From contig NZ_CP037922.1 in the NCBI RefSeq assembly GCF_004355185.1, positions 682,001 to 746,000 of the forward strand: a stretch of DNA of 64,000 nucleotides, in the 5' to 3' direction. The position numbers and the translations under genes were made by a program. The notes beneath the pieces were generated by a model. That model worked only from the letters and a program-made list of their open reading frames with translations, was not told the DNA's origin and did not search any database. Source of the DNA: Hymenobacter radiodurans. Lineage in GTDB: Bacteria > Bacteroidota > Bacteroidia > Cytophagales > Hymenobacteraceae. This document shows positions 31,944 to 40,749 of the stretch, piece after piece (position 1 is the stretch's first letter; each line of letters opens with the position of its first letter).

Positions 31944-32045
31944 GGCGCTGCAACGCCCTCATCACTATCGTTCTGGTGGTGAGTGCAGAAGGGTAGTGAA
32001 AAGAGGAGAAAAGTCAGCCGGAGCTGGTTTTTCTCTTCTTTACTT
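31942..32045 (+). terminator. Two stem-loops after the DUF4097-like gene
   Basis: AGGGCG/CGCCCT (31942-31947 with 31954-31959) overlaps the stop codon. Further on, a ~19 bp imperfect stem (31999-32018 with 32023-32041, AAAGAGGAGAAAA... / ...TTTTTCTCTTCTTT) is followed by ACTTTTA and is the better terminator candidate. Confidence 0.6.
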
Positions 32046-32097
32046 TTAGCTATATTCCACACTGGGGGCAAAATACAGGCCGCCATTGAGCAGCGGT

Positions 32098-32105
32098 TAC
32101 CTTTG
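32098..32105 (+). promoter_or_regulatory. Exact -7 box TACCTTTG upstream of the PPC-domain gene
   Basis: Matches TAnnTTTG, 19 bases before the ATG at 32125, the same spacing as for deoC. No good -33 element. Confidence 0.45.
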
Positions 32106-32124
32106 TGGCTAGCAATCTGCCCCT

Positions 32125-32682
32125 ATGCGTTTTCTATTTACTTTGCTTTTGCTGGGACTGGCTGTCTCTGAGGCTTTTGCCCAAACTAAAACCGCTATGC
32201 CTTCGACTGCTGCGCCCGTCGTTTCTGCCCTGTCATCGCCCATGCGTACGTATGCGCTCCGCCTGGCGCCCGGCCAAGATTTACGGCAGCAGCTACAGGC
32301 TTTCGCACAAGCCCAGCAGATAAAAGCCGCCACTATAGTTACCGGCGTGGGCAGCCTGACGTCTGTTCGTCTACGTCTTGCCAATCAGCCGGGGCCTACC
32401 GAATACAAAGGACATTTTGAAGTAGTGTCGCTGGTGGGTACGCTTTCCATAAATGGCAGCCATCTGCATCTGGCCGTTGCCGATTCTACGGGTCGGACTA
32501 TTGGGGGGCATTTATTAGACGGTAACCTCGTTTACACCACCATGGAATTGGTAGTAGGCGTGCTGGAAGAGCTGGACTTTCGGCGCGAAACAGATCCTGT
32601 TTCTACCTATCAGGAGTTGGTAGTTTATCCGGCTGAGCGTAAGACTAAAAAAGCACGGCCAGCGAAGGCGCCAGAGCTATAA
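32125..32682 (+). CDS. Exported PPC (DUF296) domain protein
   Basis: Encodes 185 residues. A clear signal peptide (MRFLFTLLLLGLAVSEAFA, cleavage before Q20) precedes a PPC/DUF296 domain (about 45-160): MRTYALRLAPGQDLRQQLQAFAQAQQIKAATIVTGVGSL, FEVVSLVGTLSINGSHLHLAVADSTGRTIGGHLLDG with the metal-binding-type HLH...GGH pattern. PPC domains are best known in plant AT-hook DNA-binding proteins, but bacterial ones stand alone and have unknown roles; export argues against DNA binding here. C-terminal tail is Lys/Ala-rich. Confidence 0.85.
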   Translation: MRFLFTLLLLGLAVSEAFAQTKTAMPSTAAPVVSALSSPMRTYALRLAPGQDLRQQLQAFAQAQQIKAATIVTGVGSLTSVRLRLANQPGPTEYKGHFEVVSLVGTLSINGSHLHLAVADSTGRTIGGHLLDGNLVYTTMELVVGVLEELDFRRETDPVSTYQELVVYPAERKTKKARPAKAPEL

Positions 32683-32708
32683 AGTAGCACCGTTCGATCT
32701 TACTTACT

Positions 32709-33221
32709 ATGATGTCTTCCTCGCCCGTTGCCCCTCCCGATACGCCTCAAGCCGCTGATTTCCGGCGCACCATTCAGAATCCGTTGAAGTTGCGCCTGTT
32801 TATGTTGCGCAGCTTACCTATGGCTTACTTGGCAGGGTTGCGCGTGCGCGACGTAACGCCGGAGCAGGCTACCGTGACAGTTCCCTATAAATATTTGACC
32901 AAGAATCCCTTTCGCAGCATCTACTTTGCCTGCCTGAGCATGGCCGCCGAAATGGCCAGTGGCGTACTGGCGCTCATGCATATCAGCAGCGGCTCACCCG
33001 TGTCGATGCTCGTAACGGGGCTGGAGGCGGAGTTCACCAAAAAAGCCGTGGGCCTGATTCGCTTCACTAGCACCGATGGGGGGCAAATTGGTAAGGCCAT
33101 TGCCGAAAGTCGTATTACTGGCGAGGGCCGCACCGTGGTATGCACCAGCATCGGAACCGATGAGGCTGGCGATGTGGTAGCTGTTTTCCGGATTAGGTGG
33201 TCGTTTCGAGCGAAGCGTTAA
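32709..33221 (+). CDS. DUF4442 hotdog-fold protein (possible thioesterase)
   Basis: Encodes 170 residues with the DUF4442/PaaI-like hotdog pattern: VRDVTPEQATVTVPYKYLTKNPFRSIYFACLSMAAEMASGVLAL, then SMLVTGLEAEFTKKAVGLIRF. Members are probably acyl-CoA thioesterases, unproven. It starts 26 bp after the PPC gene and likely shares its transcript. A GGGGGGCAAATT motif at 33078 encodes DGGQIG. Confidence 0.8.
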   Translation: MMSSSPVAPPDTPQAADFRRTIQNPLKLRLFMLRSLPMAYLAGLRVRDVTPEQATVTVPYKYLTKNPFRSIYFACLSMAAEMASGVLALMHISSGSPVSMLVTGLEAEFTKKAVGLIRFTSTDGGQIGKAIAESRITGEGRTVVCTSIGTDEAGDVVAVFRIRWSFRAKR

Positions 33222-33504
33222 AGTAAAACGAGCTATAAGTTGTCAGCTAGAATGCTGTCTGCAGAATTGTCAGGGAGCTTTTTGCTGAAAAAACTGCGTA
33301 TTTTTGACTTGGAATCCTCGGATTCAGCTTGCAAGAACGCTTGTTACGAATGTCAGTATAGTACAGAGGCCCAGCGCAAATCCTAATTTGCAGCAACTAG
33401 GTTATGAAGGCTTCGTATCTTGTAAGCTCGTCCGTAGGGCTGCTTGCCACTTAGCAGATTCTAGGGCTTTTCGACTGGTGCGTGGTGGCCCATGTTTTTT
33501 TTGT

Positions 33505-33957
33505 ATGAACCATATTGCTTACATGAGCCGGGCTGTTCGGCCTCTATCTGATCAGGACTTGCAGGAATTGCTGGCGCAATGCCGCCGCGACAATGAGCGT
33601 AATAATGTCACTGGCATCCTGTTTTATAGCCACGGCAACATCGCCCAACTGATTGAGGGCGATTCAGAGGTTACTAGGCCCCTTTTCGAAAAGATTGCTC
33701 TCGATGGGCGCCATTCCAACGTTGTAAAGCTAACGGATAAGCCCATCACTGCGCGTAGCTTTCCCGATTGGTCAATGGCATTTCATCCGATTAATCCTGA
33801 AGGCTTTGGTGCACTCACTGGCTTTTTTCTGCCCCATCATATGCCCGCTACCCCCGATACGCTCAGTATTGCTGATGCGCTTCTGGTTGACCTGGTGCGC
33901 CAAGCTGTATTTGGTGCCAATACTACCGCCGCTGAATCGGCTGGCGTAGGCAGTTAG
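33505..33957 (+). CDS. BLUF-domain blue-light photoreceptor
   Basis: Encodes 150 residues from the ATG at 33505. The BLUF fold binds FAD: conserved Tyr in HIAYMSRAVRPLSD, Asn in RNNVTGILFYSHGNIAQLIEGD and the Gln of IAQLIEG, followed by FEKIALDGRHSNVVKL. The Trp/Met region is PDWSMAF. The remaining ~50 residues hold no second known domain, so it is a short BLUF that would signal through a partner. An in-frame opening reaching back to 33304 is unconserved. Neighbour downstream is a PAS histidine kinase. Confidence 0.9.
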   Translation: MNHIAYMSRAVRPLSDQDLQELLAQCRRDNERNNVTGILFYSHGNIAQLIEGDSEVTRPLFEKIALDGRHSNVVKLTDKPITARSFPDWSMAFHPINPEGFGALTGFFLPHHMPATPDTLSIADALLVDLVRQAVFGANTTAAESAGVGS

Positions 33958-34129
33958 CACTGCTCCTTTGTGCTTACGCTAGGGCTGGCGGGTATTCATC
34001 GCGAGGCTCGAGATAGGAAGGCGCGTAGTAAAAAATGAGGTTCTTTAGCTGCAGATAGGTTGCGGTTTCTTTGGTTCGTGGCTGTGTTAGCGCCGCATTT
34101 TAGTTTGTTGCTGCTTTTGAATTATCTAC

Positions 34130-35986
34130 ATGCGTGACCAAGAGCTTCAGCGTATTCTGCGGCATATGCCGGCTGGTATTGCTACCCTTTTGGGCTCGGA
34201 ACTGCGGTATGGCTTTGTAAATGAAGCGATGCAAGCCTTATTAGGCGGAAATACTCCTGAAGGTCAGCCTCTGGCCGATGGAATATTACCCGCCGACTTG
34301 CGTGAAGTGATGCAACAGGTATATGACTCGGGGAGACCTTTTGTTGCTAAAGCCTACGGATTGCCACTTCCCACAGATAACGGCGAGCCACCCATTCCGC
34401 GCTACTTTGATATTGCTCTCGAACCACTGCAGGATGATGAAGATCAGGTACACGGGCTGTTACTATTTGCGGTCGATGTAACAGGGCAGGAAGAGGCGCG
34501 CCAACGTGCCCACGAACTGGCTTTGGAAACGCGCCGACTCGATACGCGCTTACGGGTACTAACCGAAACAGCCCCCCAGATTACGTTTACCGTTGATGTA
34601 GCTGGCAAGTATGAGTATGTAAGCCCCCAATGGTATTACTTTACTGGGCAGCCTCCTACCGCCGACCTAGATGCTATATGGCCATTGCTCGTTCATCCTG
34701 AGGATCGATTGCGGGTAATATATCAGTCGGAAGCTGCTCGAAAGGCGGGTATAGGATGGAGTTATGAGTACCGGTTGCGGCGCCATGATGGACAATACCG
34801 CTGGATGCTCAGCCGGGCAGTGCCCGAACTGCACGCACCGGATCAGGCTGCTCACTGGCATGGTGCGGTTACGGAGGTGCATGATCAGCGCGAGCTAGCC
34901 GATGCCCTACGCCGGGGTGAGGCCGAGTTACGGTTTTTGGCCGATAGTATTCCCCAGTTGATCTGGACGGCCACCGCAGAGGGATTTATCGATTATTACA
35001 ATCAGCATACGGCCGAATATACTGGCTCTTCGGCTGAGGAACTGGGCCCCACGGGCTGGGTTTCTCTGATTCATCCTTCTGAGCAGACCAGTGCTGCCCG
35101 CCGTTGGGTACACTGCGTGGCGACGGGTGAAAGCTACGATGGGCTTTTTCAGATGCGCCGCCACGATGGCCAATATCGCTGGCACATCATCCGGGCCCGG
35201 CAGCTGAGCGACGTACGGGGGCCGCGCTGGTTTGGAGCCTGTACGGATGTAGACGATCAGCATCGTCTGCGGGAAGTATTGCAGCATCAATATGACGAGC
35301 TGGCGCGCACCAACCGCGACCTGGATACCTTCGTTTATACCGCCTCCCACGACCTCAAGCAGCCTCTATTTAATCTTAGGGGGCTTTTTGATGAGCTGCG
35401 CCGCACGGCCACCTTCGACGACGATGAGCATGAGGTGTTGTTGCGCATGGTCGATGGGGCTTTAGGGCAGCTTGATACTACCCTACACGATCTGGCCGCC
35501 ACGGTACAGGAACAGCGGCAATTAACAGCTCCCACGGAGGCAATCGACCTGCGGAGTGTGGCTGAGGAAGTGCTGTTGGGATTGCGCGTACTCGTGCAGG
35601 ATACGGAAGCAACCGTAACTCTCAATTTTGAGGCGGCTCCTACCTTGGTATACGGCCGCGCTAACTTGCGTAGCGTACTACACAATCTGCTCAGCAACGC
35701 CCTCAAATATGCCTGCCCCGAGCGCCCGCCGTGCATAAGCATAACGAGTGGTATGACCGACACTAGTCAACCCTGGCTGAAAGTGCAAGACAATGGCCTG
35801 GGTATGGAAGTAAACAAAGAGGCCGACCCAATATTTCAGCTCTTCGACCGCCAGCATCCACATATTAGTGGCACGGGCGTAGGCCTATACCTGGTGCAGC
35901 GCATTGTTACGAGCCGTGGGGGGCATTTAGACGTAGCCAGTGCTGTGGGGGAAGGCACAACCTTTACGATATATTGGTTTAGCTAA
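34130..35986 (+). CDS. Multi-PAS sensor histidine kinase
   Basis: Encodes 618 residues with no membrane segment, so probably cytoplasmic. Three PAS modules (about 5-120; 140-255 with YEYVSPQWYYFTGQPP and YRLRRHDGQYRWMLSR; 265-385 with the second HDGQYRWHI) lead to HisKA with phospho-acceptor His in TASHDLKQPLFNLRG and a HATPase domain (N box LLSNALKY, G1 VQDNGLGM, G2 GTGVGLYLVQRIV). No response regulator is next to it. It lies 172 bp after the BLUF gene. Confidence 0.92.
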   Translation: MRDQELQRILRHMPAGIATLLGSELRYGFVNEAMQALLGGNTPEGQPLADGILPADLREVMQQVYDSGRPFVAKAYGLPLPTDNGEPPIPRYFDIALEPLQDDEDQVHGLLLFAVDVTGQEEARQRAHELALETRRLDTRLRVLTETAPQITFTVDVAGKYEYVSPQWYYFTGQPPTADLDAIWPLLVHPEDRLRVIYQSEAARKAGIGWSYEYRLRRHDGQYRWMLSRAVPELHAPDQAAHWHGAVTEVHDQRELADALRRGEAELRFLADSIPQLIWTATAEGFIDYYNQHTAEYTGSSAEELGPTGWVSLIHPSEQTSAARRWVHCVATGESYDGLFQMRRHDGQYRWHIIRARQLSDVRGPRWFGACTDVDDQHRLREVLQHQYDELARTNRDLDTFVYTASHDLKQPLFNLRGLFDELRRTATFDDDEHEVLLRMVDGALGQLDTTLHDLAATVQEQRQLTAPTEAIDLRSVAEEVLLGLRVLVQDTEATVTLNFEAAPTLVYGRANLRSVLHNLLSNALKYACPERPPCISITSGMTDTSQPWLKVQDNGLGMEVNKEADPIFQLFDRQHPHISGTGVGLYLVQRIVTSRGGHLDVASAVGEGTTFTIYWFS

Positions 35987-36054
35987 GCTCAACGCCAGTA
36001 CATTTTCCATGACTGTATAAAGCTGGAAACCAAGTGCGATTTGCCCCCCAGCGT

Positions 36055-37638
36055 CTAATCTTCTTCCGCTAGGCTCTCCTTCGTAATCACATCCACCATT
36101 CCGTCTTCGCTTACGACGATAGCCATACACGGATACGGGCTGCTCTCAACGTAGCGAATGGCAGAGTTGTAGCGAGCGCCGCGCGTGCTAGTGCCCCGGC
36201 CCGAAGCCTTGCCATCGAGAATAACCCCAATCGAATAGCAGTATGACTCAGGGTCAACGAGCACGGCGCCATCAATAGACGTAACCAAGCGGGTAATAAG
36301 CGGCGTGAGCGGTACGGGCTCGATAAGCGTGCATTGGAGCTTAAGCCGGTCGGCTTCGGCCAGCGCCTCCGTCGTAACAACTACCAGGGTACCGTGCTTC
36401 TGCTTGCTGGCTTCTAGTACTACGTCCCAAAGCCGTTCTACTTTTTCAGGGGCGGTCAGCTCGAAAGTCCGGCGCAGGTCTTTGCGGAAGCGACTGCGGT
36501 TAAGGCGCGCGCGCGGCAAGCTTGGGTTGCCATAAGTAGTACGCATGAGCACTTTGCCGTCGTGCTGAAACTCCCAGGCATAATGCGTCACAAAGTTGAT
36601 AACGAACAAATCTTCCCGGCTAGGGTCGTAATGACCGATGGGCCGGCCCAGAGCATACACGTTTTCGCCGTCGGCCAGCAGGCTCACATCGCCAGTCGTC
36701 ATTTCTAGCAACTTGCGCACGGCTCGGTAGTCGGTGAGCGGGGTAGGGCAGGTGAGGGCGAAAACTTCCTCCAGATTAGGATGCCGCCGCTTAGCCAGAT
36801 ACATCTTGCCCACGCCTTCAGCACCTTCGTAGCGCAGCGATGAAATGGTGTTGTAGGTAGCAAATAGCTTGGCAGTGGCGGGACTGATGCCTAGAGCTTG
36901 CGCGGGAGTATCCATTAGCAGCTTGCCGGCAGCGCGTAGTAGCTCGTCGGTTTCGCGGTGGCGCAGTAGCATACCGGAGCCGGGTTCGGGCTCCGTCAAC
37001 GATTTTACGCATTCTTCATGAAAGCGCAGCACAGCCGCCAGTCCCAGCGACGAGGCCAGCAGGCGGCCATCGGTATAATAGCGGTTGGGGGTGAGAGCGG
37101 GGTGGGTACGCAGCACTTTTCGGTTCAGGCGCAGTACCGTCAGCACGTAGAACCCACCAATCTGAATGGGGATTCCCGCGAACGATTGCCGCTTTTTGTC
37201 TTCCGAATCTATCCTGTCGAGCACTTCCTGCACAGCCAGCCGCAAGCCAATAGCGTGCTGCTTACGCTTAATCATTTCTTCGGTCATCACCTGCTCGCGG
37301 TCAAAATAAGCCCCCCAGGGCTCCCGAAGCTGAAACTCTTCACCTCGTGCCAATACCTGCCCAAAATGGGCGAAGTCAAGCCCGCAGTCAGCGGGCTCCA
37401 GACACACGGCGGACAGCACATCTTCGTCTTGTTGGTTAGGCCCCGCGACCGGAATGCCGAGGATGAGCACTTCGGGGGCCAAATCATCATCAAGCGTATC
37501 AAAAATGCCGTTGGCAATAGCTTGAGCCGCCTGCTGAAAACGTGATTGGTACGCCCATATTACTTGCGCGCTCGGCGTGGCTATGTGCATAGTGGGCGCT
37601 ACGGGAGGAGCCGAAACGAGGGGGAGCGGAGAAAGCAT
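36055..37638 (-). CDS. Diadenylate cyclase-like (DisA_N/DAC) protein with N-terminal sensor region
   Basis: Encodes 527 residues. The last ~130 residues match the DAC domain that makes c-di-AMP: LITRLVTSIDGAVLVDPESYCYSIGVILDGKA contains the DGA motif, and GTSTRGARYNSAIRYVESSPYPCMAIVVSEDGMVDVI holds the position of the RHR motif, here R-Y-N. The first ~380 residues are unlike CdaA or DisA, have no membrane helices and may be one of the sensor regions described for multi-domain DAC proteins. A start at 37590 (MHIATPSAQ) is equally possible. Confidence 0.75.
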   Translation of the reverse strand: MLSPLPLVSAPPVAPTMHIATPSAQVIWAYQSRFQQAAQAIANGIFDTLDDDLAPEVLILGIPVAGPNQQDEDVLSAVCLEPADCGLDFAHFGQVLARGEEFQLREPWGAYFDREQVMTEEMIKRKQHAIGLRLAVQEVLDRIDSEDKKRQSFAGIPIQIGGFYVLTVLRLNRKVLRTHPALTPNRYYTDGRLLASSLGLAAVLRFHEECVKSLTEPEPGSGMLLRHRETDELLRAAGKLLMDTPAQALGISPATAKLFATYNTISSLRYEGAEGVGKMYLAKRRHPNLEEVFALTCPTPLTDYRAVRKLLEMTTGDVSLLADGENVYALGRPIGHYDPSREDLFVINFVTHYAWEFQHDGKVLMRTTYGNPSLPRARLNRSRFRKDLRRTFELTAPEKVERLWDVVLEASKQKHGTLVVVTTEALAEADRLKLQCTLIEPVPLTPLITRLVTSIDGAVLVDPESYCYSIGVILDGKASGRGTSTRGARYNSAIRYVESSPYPCMAIVVSEDGMVDVITKESLAEED

Positions 37639-37748
37639 AGTGTAGACAGTAAGAAAGCGGAGCGGAATAAATAAATATAAGTAGCTGATTTATAGTTACC
37701 TGTATAATATATGGCTGGCCAAGTTTAATTGGCGGTGCATCGTAGCTT

Positions 37749-38546
37749 CTACAGTTGAAACACAACCGGCAACACCATCTTTTGCTTCATCGGCTGCCCT
37801 TTGTAGCGGGCAGGCGTCCACTTAGGAGCCGCTTTGATCAAGCGCAAGGCTTCTTCATCGAGGCCAGAGCCGAGGCGTTTGATGACTTTCGGCTCAACGA
37901 GCGAACCGTCTTTTTCCACAATAAACTCCATCATCACCCGACCTTCTACCTTGCGCTGACGAGCCAGGGCTGGATATTTCTGGTTTTCCTGAATCCACGT
38001 GAAAAAGGCCTCGGTGCCGCCTACAGGGCGGGCCGGCTCATCCGGTTTTACCATTGTTGGGCCCGATGAGGCACTGGCTCCAGCCGGAGCCGTGGCCGCC
38101 GTAGCGCCAGACTCATCCGCCGGAATAGCAAACGATACGGGTACCGTGACGCGCTGCCGAACTTTTGCCCCCCGGTGCTGCGCCGGAGTCCATTTTGGGC
38201 CACCTTTAATCAGGCGAATGGCTTCCTTATCCAGTTCTGGGTCGAGGGGCTGCGTAACGGCTACGTTGGAAATAACGCCTGATTTCTCCACCACAAACGT
38301 AACGGGTGCTGTGCCCTGTACGCCGCGCTGCAAGGCGCCCGTAGGGTATTGCTGATTGTCGGCAAGATACTGCGCATACGCTTCCACGCCGCCCACAGGC
38401 ACGGCGGGCTGGGCTACACTATCATAAATCTCGTCGGCGTCGGGCTTGGGAGCTTTCAGCTTTTGTTGGGCATGAGCACTAGAAAAGCCAGCGGTGCTTA
38501 CCAACAGGAACAAGCTCAGACGGCGAACGGAACGCAATAGCGACAT
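37749..38546 (-). CDS. Secreted protein with two TonB C-terminal domains
   Basis: Encodes 265 residues from the ATG at 38546. After a signal peptide (LSLFLLVSTAGFSSAHAQ) come two TonB_C-like domains: about 50-140 (YAQYLADNQQYPTGALQRGVQGTAPVTFVVEKSGVISNVAV) and about 180-265 (FFTWIQENQKYPALARQRKVEGRVMMEFIVEKDGSL), joined by an Ala/Ser/Pro linker. It has no TonB-type cytoplasmic anchor or Pro-rich spacer, so it is not a canonical TonB. Such energy-transducer-like proteins are common in Bacteroidota. Confidence 0.82.
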   Translation of the reverse strand: MSLLRSVRRLSLFLLVSTAGFSSAHAQQKLKAPKPDADEIYDSVAQPAVPVGGVEAYAQYLADNQQYPTGALQRGVQGTAPVTFVVEKSGVISNVAVTQPLDPELDKEAIRLIKGGPKWTPAQHRGAKVRQRVTVPVSFAIPADESGATAATAPAGASASSGPTMVKPDEPARPVGGTEAFFTWIQENQKYPALARQRKVEGRVMMEFIVEKDGSLVEPKVIKRLGSGLDEEALRLIKAAPKWTPARYKGQPMKQKMVLPVVFQL

Positions 38547-38776
38547 AAAGCGGAGTATAAGAGTGGATAGTATGGCCGTGCCACAACAACCACACCAGCG
38601 GCCCACTGGGTTCAGATGACACCTGATGTGGCGTAAGCCGCCGGCTTCAATGGCTTGCCACCTGACAAATAGTAATACCTGTTTCTAGTAGGAGACATTA
38701 CATAGGGTATCGATAGAGTAGACGGATAAACCCGGAAAATGCTTTAGGCTTTGGTACTTTTAGGCTCAACTGTCGC

Positions 38777-40624
38777 TTGCCTGTGCCCCAACCTACTGCC
38801 TTTCGCCCGCTTTCCGTCGCGCCCGCCGACGTATTCACTGACAATTTAGCTGCCCATACCAAGCAGGAGCAGTACTATGGTCGGCGCCATCAAGCCGTAG
38901 CTTGGATTCGGGTAGTAGTGTTTGCGGCGGGTGCGCTGGGGGGCTATTATTTATTCAGCAATGGCAGCAACCTCGCTGGACTGGCTTATGTGGTGGCCCT
39001 GTACGTGGTGTTTGTGCTGGTCATGCGCTGGCACAGCCGCCTTGGGTATCACTACAACCACTATCGGTTGTTAGGCATTATCAATCAAGAGGAGTTGGCG
39101 CGCTTGGGGGGCAAATTGACGCAGTTTGACGCTGGCGCACGCTACCTGGATGCCAGCCACGCCTACGCCGCGGACCTTGATGTGTTCGGTCCGCATTCTT
39201 TGTTCCAACTGCTTAGCCGGACTACCTCTCGCTTGGGCCAAGACCGACTAGCTGATTGGCTACGGCAAGCGGCTTCGCCAGCCGTTGTGCGCGCCCGTCA
39301 GGCTGCCGTGGCCGAGCTAACTCCGGATGCTAGCTGGCAGCAGGAGTGGCAGGCCCGAGCCCGACACTTCCCGCGCCAAGCCGACGATCCGCGCCGCTTT
39401 GCTGCCTGGCTACAGCAGCCCGATTTCTTTGCCGACAAGGCCTGGCTGAAAGCTGCCCTGTTCATCTTGCCGCCGCTGGCTCTTACCAGCGCGGGGCTGT
39501 GGCTGTCGGGCTATTCATTTGGCGTCGTTGTGCCGTTTTTGCTGTTGCTGGGGGGTATTAATCACTACTATCGCGTGGCCCGCGACGACTACTTTGAACA
39601 CAGCGACAGCATGTATGACGTGCTGCGAGCCTACCGCGACCAACTGGCATTGCTCGAAACGCAGACCTTTACATCACCTCAATTAATTGAATTGCAAGCC
39701 GTAGTGAGCGCGCCGGGCACCGTGCCGGCCTCGCAGCTAATTGGGCAACTAGCTAGCATTGTGGCTTACTTCTCCATGCGGCAGAGCACCCTGGCCGCCT
39801 TTTTCGCGAATAACATACTGTTCTGGGATTTCTTCTGGATGTGGCGCCTCGAAGGCTGGAAGCGGCGACTGGGGGGCAAATTGACCAGTATGCTCGATGT
39901 CGTGGCAGAGGTAGAAGGGCTGGTAAGTCTGGCGGCGTATCAGTTTGCCAACCCTACGTACACGGTGCCCGAGCTGAGCAGTGAAGCGCTAGAGTTTACA
40001 GCTCAAGGGTTGGGGCATCCGCTTATCTTCACTACCGAGCGCATCACCAACGATTTCAGCACTATAGGCGCAGGATGTACGGGTGTAGTGACGGGCTCCA
40101 ATATGTCGGGCAAAACCACTTTTTTGCGGACTGTGGGCGTGAATATGGTGCTGGCGCTGGCCGGCGGTGCCGTTTGTGCCCGCCACTTGCGTGTGAGCCC
40201 GGCCCAAGTGTACACCGCGATGCGCACTCAGGATAATCTGGCCGAAAGCACCTCCTCGTTTTACGCGGAATTGAAGCGCCTGCGCTTGCTGCTGGAGCTT
40301 ACTGCCTCCGGCACGCCTGTATTCTACCTGCTCGACGAAATTCTAAAAGGCACGAACTCCCGCGACCGACACCGTGGGGCGCGTGCCCTTATTCACCAAC
40401 TCCACCAGCGCCCCGCCAGCGGCCTTATCAGCACCCACGATCTGGAACTGGGCGCTCTGGCCGATGAACTGCCCGGCGCTGTTACCAATTACAGCTTCAA
40501 CAGCACTATCGAAGGCGACGAAATCCGGTTTGATTACCGCCTTACACCGGGCCTATGCCGGAGCTTCAACGCTAGCAAGCTGATGCAGCTGATAGGTATC
40601 GCTATCGATATTTCGGCCGATTAA
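38777..40624 (+). CDS. Membrane-associated MutS-like ATPase
   Basis: Encodes about 615 residues. The C-terminal half is a MutS ATPase: Walker A TGSNMSGKTTFLRTVGVN, the MutS-type loop RTQDNLAESTSSFYAELKRL and Walker B FYLLDEILKGTNSRDRHRGA, ending STHDLEL. Helical lever segments precede it, but mismatch-binding domain I is missing. Two pairs of hydrophobic helices (about 40-80 and 230-265) suggest membrane attachment, as in a Bacteroidota-specific MutS relative. No ATG is in place; TTG 38777 or GTG 38783 are the available starts. Four G6 tracts lie inside. Confidence 0.85.
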   Translation: MPVPQPTAFRPLSVAPADVFTDNLAAHTKQEQYYGRRHQAVAWIRVVVFAAGALGGYYLFSNGSNLAGLAYVVALYVVFVLVMRWHSRLGYHYNHYRLLGIINQEELARLGGKLTQFDAGARYLDASHAYAADLDVFGPHSLFQLLSRTTSRLGQDRLADWLRQAASPAVVRARQAAVAELTPDASWQQEWQARARHFPRQADDPRRFAAWLQQPDFFADKAWLKAALFILPPLALTSAGLWLSGYSFGVVVPFLLLLGGINHYYRVARDDYFEHSDSMYDVLRAYRDQLALLETQTFTSPQLIELQAVVSAPGTVPASQLIGQLASIVAYFSMRQSTLAAFFANNILFWDFFWMWRLEGWKRRLGGKLTSMLDVVAEVEGLVSLAAYQFANPTYTVPELSSEALEFTAQGLGHPLIFTTERITNDFSTIGAGCTGVVTGSNMSGKTTFLRTVGVNMVLALAGGAVCARHLRVSPAQVYTAMRTQDNLAESTSSFYAELKRLRLLLELTASGTPVFYLLDEILKGTNSRDRHRGARALIHQLHQRPASGLISTHDLELGALADELPGAVTNYSFNSTIEGDEIRFDYRLTPGLCRSFNASKLMQLIGIAIDISAD

Positions 40625-40749
40625 TGCAGACAAATGCTGGCTTCAACGGTTACGGACAGCCTGATTGTTGAGCTTTTGCGTAAAGAGCATATCGGCTTCC
40701 GCATATCGGCCGCCTCTCCCCATTTGTAAGCTTTTCATCTCATTGAAGC

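Noticed and set aside
33304..33504. N-terminal extension of the BLUF protein
   Set aside because: No ATG, no conservation expected, and the BLUF fold starts at MNHIAYMSRA (33505).
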